From Putridiphycobacter sp965367695 (GTDB lineage Bacteria > Bacteroidota > Bacteroidia > Flavobacteriales_D > Crocinitomicaceae), in contig CBDUKB010000124.1 of assembly GCA_965367695.1 (NCBI GenBank), forward strand, positions 1-8,617: a stretch of 8,617 nt of DNA, written 5' to 3'. The position numbers and the translations under genes are program-made. This document shows, piece after piece, positions 7,552-8,617 of this stretch. Within the stretch, counting starts at the first letter, position 1, and each line of letters opens with the position of its first letter. Below the pieces are notes generated by a model. The model searched no databases. It had not been told where the DNA came from and worked only from the letters and a program-made list of their open reading frames with translations.

Positions 7552-7584
7552 TTGTAAAAACGAAAGTAATGATAAATAAGTTTG
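7552..7584 (+). promoter_or_regulatory. Bacteroidota-type promoter for the DUF6495/flavoprotein unit
   Basis: A TTG at 7552-7554 is followed after 22 nt by TAAGTTTG at 7577-7584, fitting the TTG-N17-23-TAnnTTTG promoter form known from Flavobacterium. A start site near 7590 would give a leader of about 26 nt before the ATG at 7616. It is the best promoter match in the window, though both elements are short and the region is AT-rich. Confidence 0.5.
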
Positions 7585-7615
7585 TAGTATTGCATTTTGA
7601 AAACGAATTTTTAAC

Positions 7616-8086
7616 ATGTCGAAGTATAGAACTTTATCAATTACTGAATTAGAAGTCTTTGAAAAAGAGTTTATTTCTTTTTTAGTAGTCAATGGTATTG
7701 AGGCAAATAGCTGGGAAGCAATTAAAACAGATACCCCTCAGAAAGCCAATAAAATTATCGAACAGTTTAGTGAAGTAATTTTTGAAAGTATTTTCAGAAA
7801 AAATATGTTTGTTGACTTTATTAGTCCCAAATCAATCAAGTGTTTTCAGTTTTTAGCAGATTCAGTTCAATTAATTGGATTAGATGCCGCTGAAGACTCA
7901 ACTGTAGATTTTATAAAGGCTGAAACCATTTCTAAATGCATTATTGCAAATGAAAAGGACTTAAAAGTATATCAAAGTAGTAAAGCCTACGTTAAGTCGA
8001 GAGAAGAAGAGATGTATAACATGGTGCAATCTGGTGCAAATTTATCAAAAGGTGAATTGTTCAAGCAAATCGCTTTATTATTGTAA
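7616..8086 (+). CDS. DUF6495-like conserved hypothetical protein
   Basis: A 156-residue soluble protein with no signal peptide or membrane segment. Its opening, SKYRTLSITELEVFEKEFISFLVVNGIEANSW, with later PKSIKCFQFLADSVQLIGLDA (105 bases further on, about residues 71-91), matches my memory of the DUF6495 family, which is largely confined to Bacteroidota and has no assigned function. The composition is acidic and mostly helical, ending in a helix SKGELFKQIALLL. It sits 82 nt from the divergent lipoprotein gene, behind a good promoter. Its TAA stop is followed with no gap by the GTG start of the flavoprotein, in the same reading frame, so the two are almost certainly cotranscribed. No catalytic motif is seen. 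Family assignment is from memory and should be searched. Confidence 0.75.
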   Translation: MSKYRTLSITELEVFEKEFISFLVVNGIEANSWEAIKTDTPQKANKIIEQFSEVIFESIFRKNMFVDFISPKSIKCFQFLADSVQLIGLDAAEDSTVDFIKAETISKCIIANEKDLKVYQSSKAYVKSREEEMYNMVQSGANLSKGELFKQIALLL

Positions 8087-8089
8087 GTG
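8084..8089 (+). promoter_or_regulatory. Zero-gap TAA/GTG junction
   Basis: The stop codon TAA and the start codon GTG are adjacent and in frame, so the two genes are separated by a single stop codon. This forces the choice of GTG as the flavoprotein start. Re-initiation after termination is the likely mode of translation. Confidence 0.75.
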
Positions 8090-8617
8090 AGTGAAATAAA
8101 GAAAATAGCGATTATTGGTGGTGGTGCTGCAGGTTTTTTTTCTGCAATTCAAGCTAAAAAACTTCACCCTAATTATGCGGTTACCATTTTTGAAAAATCA
8201 AAAAAAACGCTCTCAAAAGTCAAAATATCCGGAGGTGGAAGGTGTAATGTGACCAACGCTACTTACTCAATTGCTGCTTTAGTTAAAAATTACCCTAGAG
8301 GAAATAAAGCGTTGAAAAAAGTATTTGCCCAATTTAATGTCACTGACACCATTGAATGGTTTCAAAAAAACAATGTTGAATTAACCACCCAAGATGATGC
8401 TTGTATTTTTCCTGTTTCACAAAACTCACAAACTATAATTGACTGCTTTTTAAACAATTGCAAACAACTTAAAGTCGAAATTATTACAGAAGCTCCTGTC
8501 GTTTCACTCAAAAAAGTAGAAGAAAAGTTTCATCTAATTTTTAGAGACCAATCGGAAAAGACTTTTGACAAAGTAATTGTGGCTGTAGGTGGGCAACCAA
8601 AAATAAATGGCTTCGAT
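8087..8617 (+). CDS. BaiN/HI0933-family NAD(P)/FAD-dependent oxidoreductase, 3' end cut by window
   Basis: N-terminal 177 residues of a flavoprotein of the HI0933/YhiN/BaiN family, normally about 400 residues. KKIAIIGGGAAGFFSA (5-20) is the FAD-binding GxGxxG Rossmann loop, IFEKS (34-38) ends the second strand with the ribose-binding Glu36, and KVKISGGGRCNVTN (44-57) is the family's signature. NYPRGNKALKKVFAQF (68-83) and VIVAVGGQP (163-171) follow. The start is GTG at 8087-8089: TAA, the stop of the upstream gene, is in the same frame immediately before it, and only ATA lies between GTG and the FAD loop, so no ATG start exists. BaiN reduces bile-acid intermediates, but that role cannot be transferred; substrate unknown. 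At 103-109 the usual DGRxFP-like motif reads DACIFPV, a possible departure. Confidence 0.9.
   Translation, partial: MSEIKKIAIIGGGAAGFFSAIQAKKLHPNYAVTIFEKSKKTLSKVKISGGGRCNVTNATYSIAALVKNYPRGNKALKKVFAQFNVTDTIEWFQKNNVELTTQDDACIFPVSQNSQTIIDCFLNNCKQLKVEIITEAPVVSLKKVEEKFHLIFRDQSEKTFDKVIVAVGGQPKINGFD

Noticed and set aside
7561..7568. Minus-strand promoter TACTTTCG for the lipoprotein gene
   Set aside because: One mismatch to TAnnTTTG and no TTG at a suitable distance upstream.

Overview
This AT-rich window comes from a member of the Bacteroidota, most likely the Flavobacteriia/Cytophagia/Sphingobacteriia side of the phylum. Four things support this: a secreted protein with a type IX secretion (T9SS) C-terminal sorting domain; Bacteroidota-restricted families (DUF5723-like, DUF6495-like, and DUF2520 in its typical form); promoter-like TAnnTTTG elements with no Shine-Dalgarno sequences; and very compact gene packing. 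I see no mobile element, tRNA, rRNA, CRISPR array or clear terminator. No gene-free stretch exceeds about 80 bases.

Layout. (1) 1-1039, minus: the N-terminal 346 residues of a thiolase, closest to 3-oxoadipyl-CoA thiolase (PcaF/PaaJ). It is cut by the window edge before its C-terminal His and Cys motifs. (2) 1040-1110: a 71-bp divergent intergenic region with a 17-bp near-palindrome carrying one TAnnTTTG element per strand. (3) 1111-3268, plus: a two-gene unit made of a GT39-type membrane glycosyltransferase and a Rossmann/DUF2520 protein, overlapping by 14 nt. (4) 3258-7533, minus: a tightly coupled unit, in transcription order an unknown lipoprotein, a DUF5723-like outer-membrane barrel and a T9SS-secreted seven-repeat beta-propeller. 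The 3' end of this unit overlaps the 3' end of the DUF2520 gene by 11 nt. (5) 7534-7615: a short divergent region with a good plus-strand promoter. (6) 7616-8617, plus: a DUF6495-like protein, then a BaiN/HI0933-type flavoprotein. The flavoprotein starts at a GTG directly after the upstream stop codon and runs off the window.

How the genes may work together. The thiolase and the flavoprotein look like ordinary metabolic or housekeeping genes. The most interesting unit is the minus-strand trio: three consecutive genes whose products all appear to go to the cell envelope or surface (lipid anchor, outer-membrane barrel, secreted propeller), joined by a 1-nt stop/start overlap and a 5-nt gap. They may form an uncharacterised surface assembly. 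This is inferred from gene order and targeting signals only; no function is demonstrated by the sequence.
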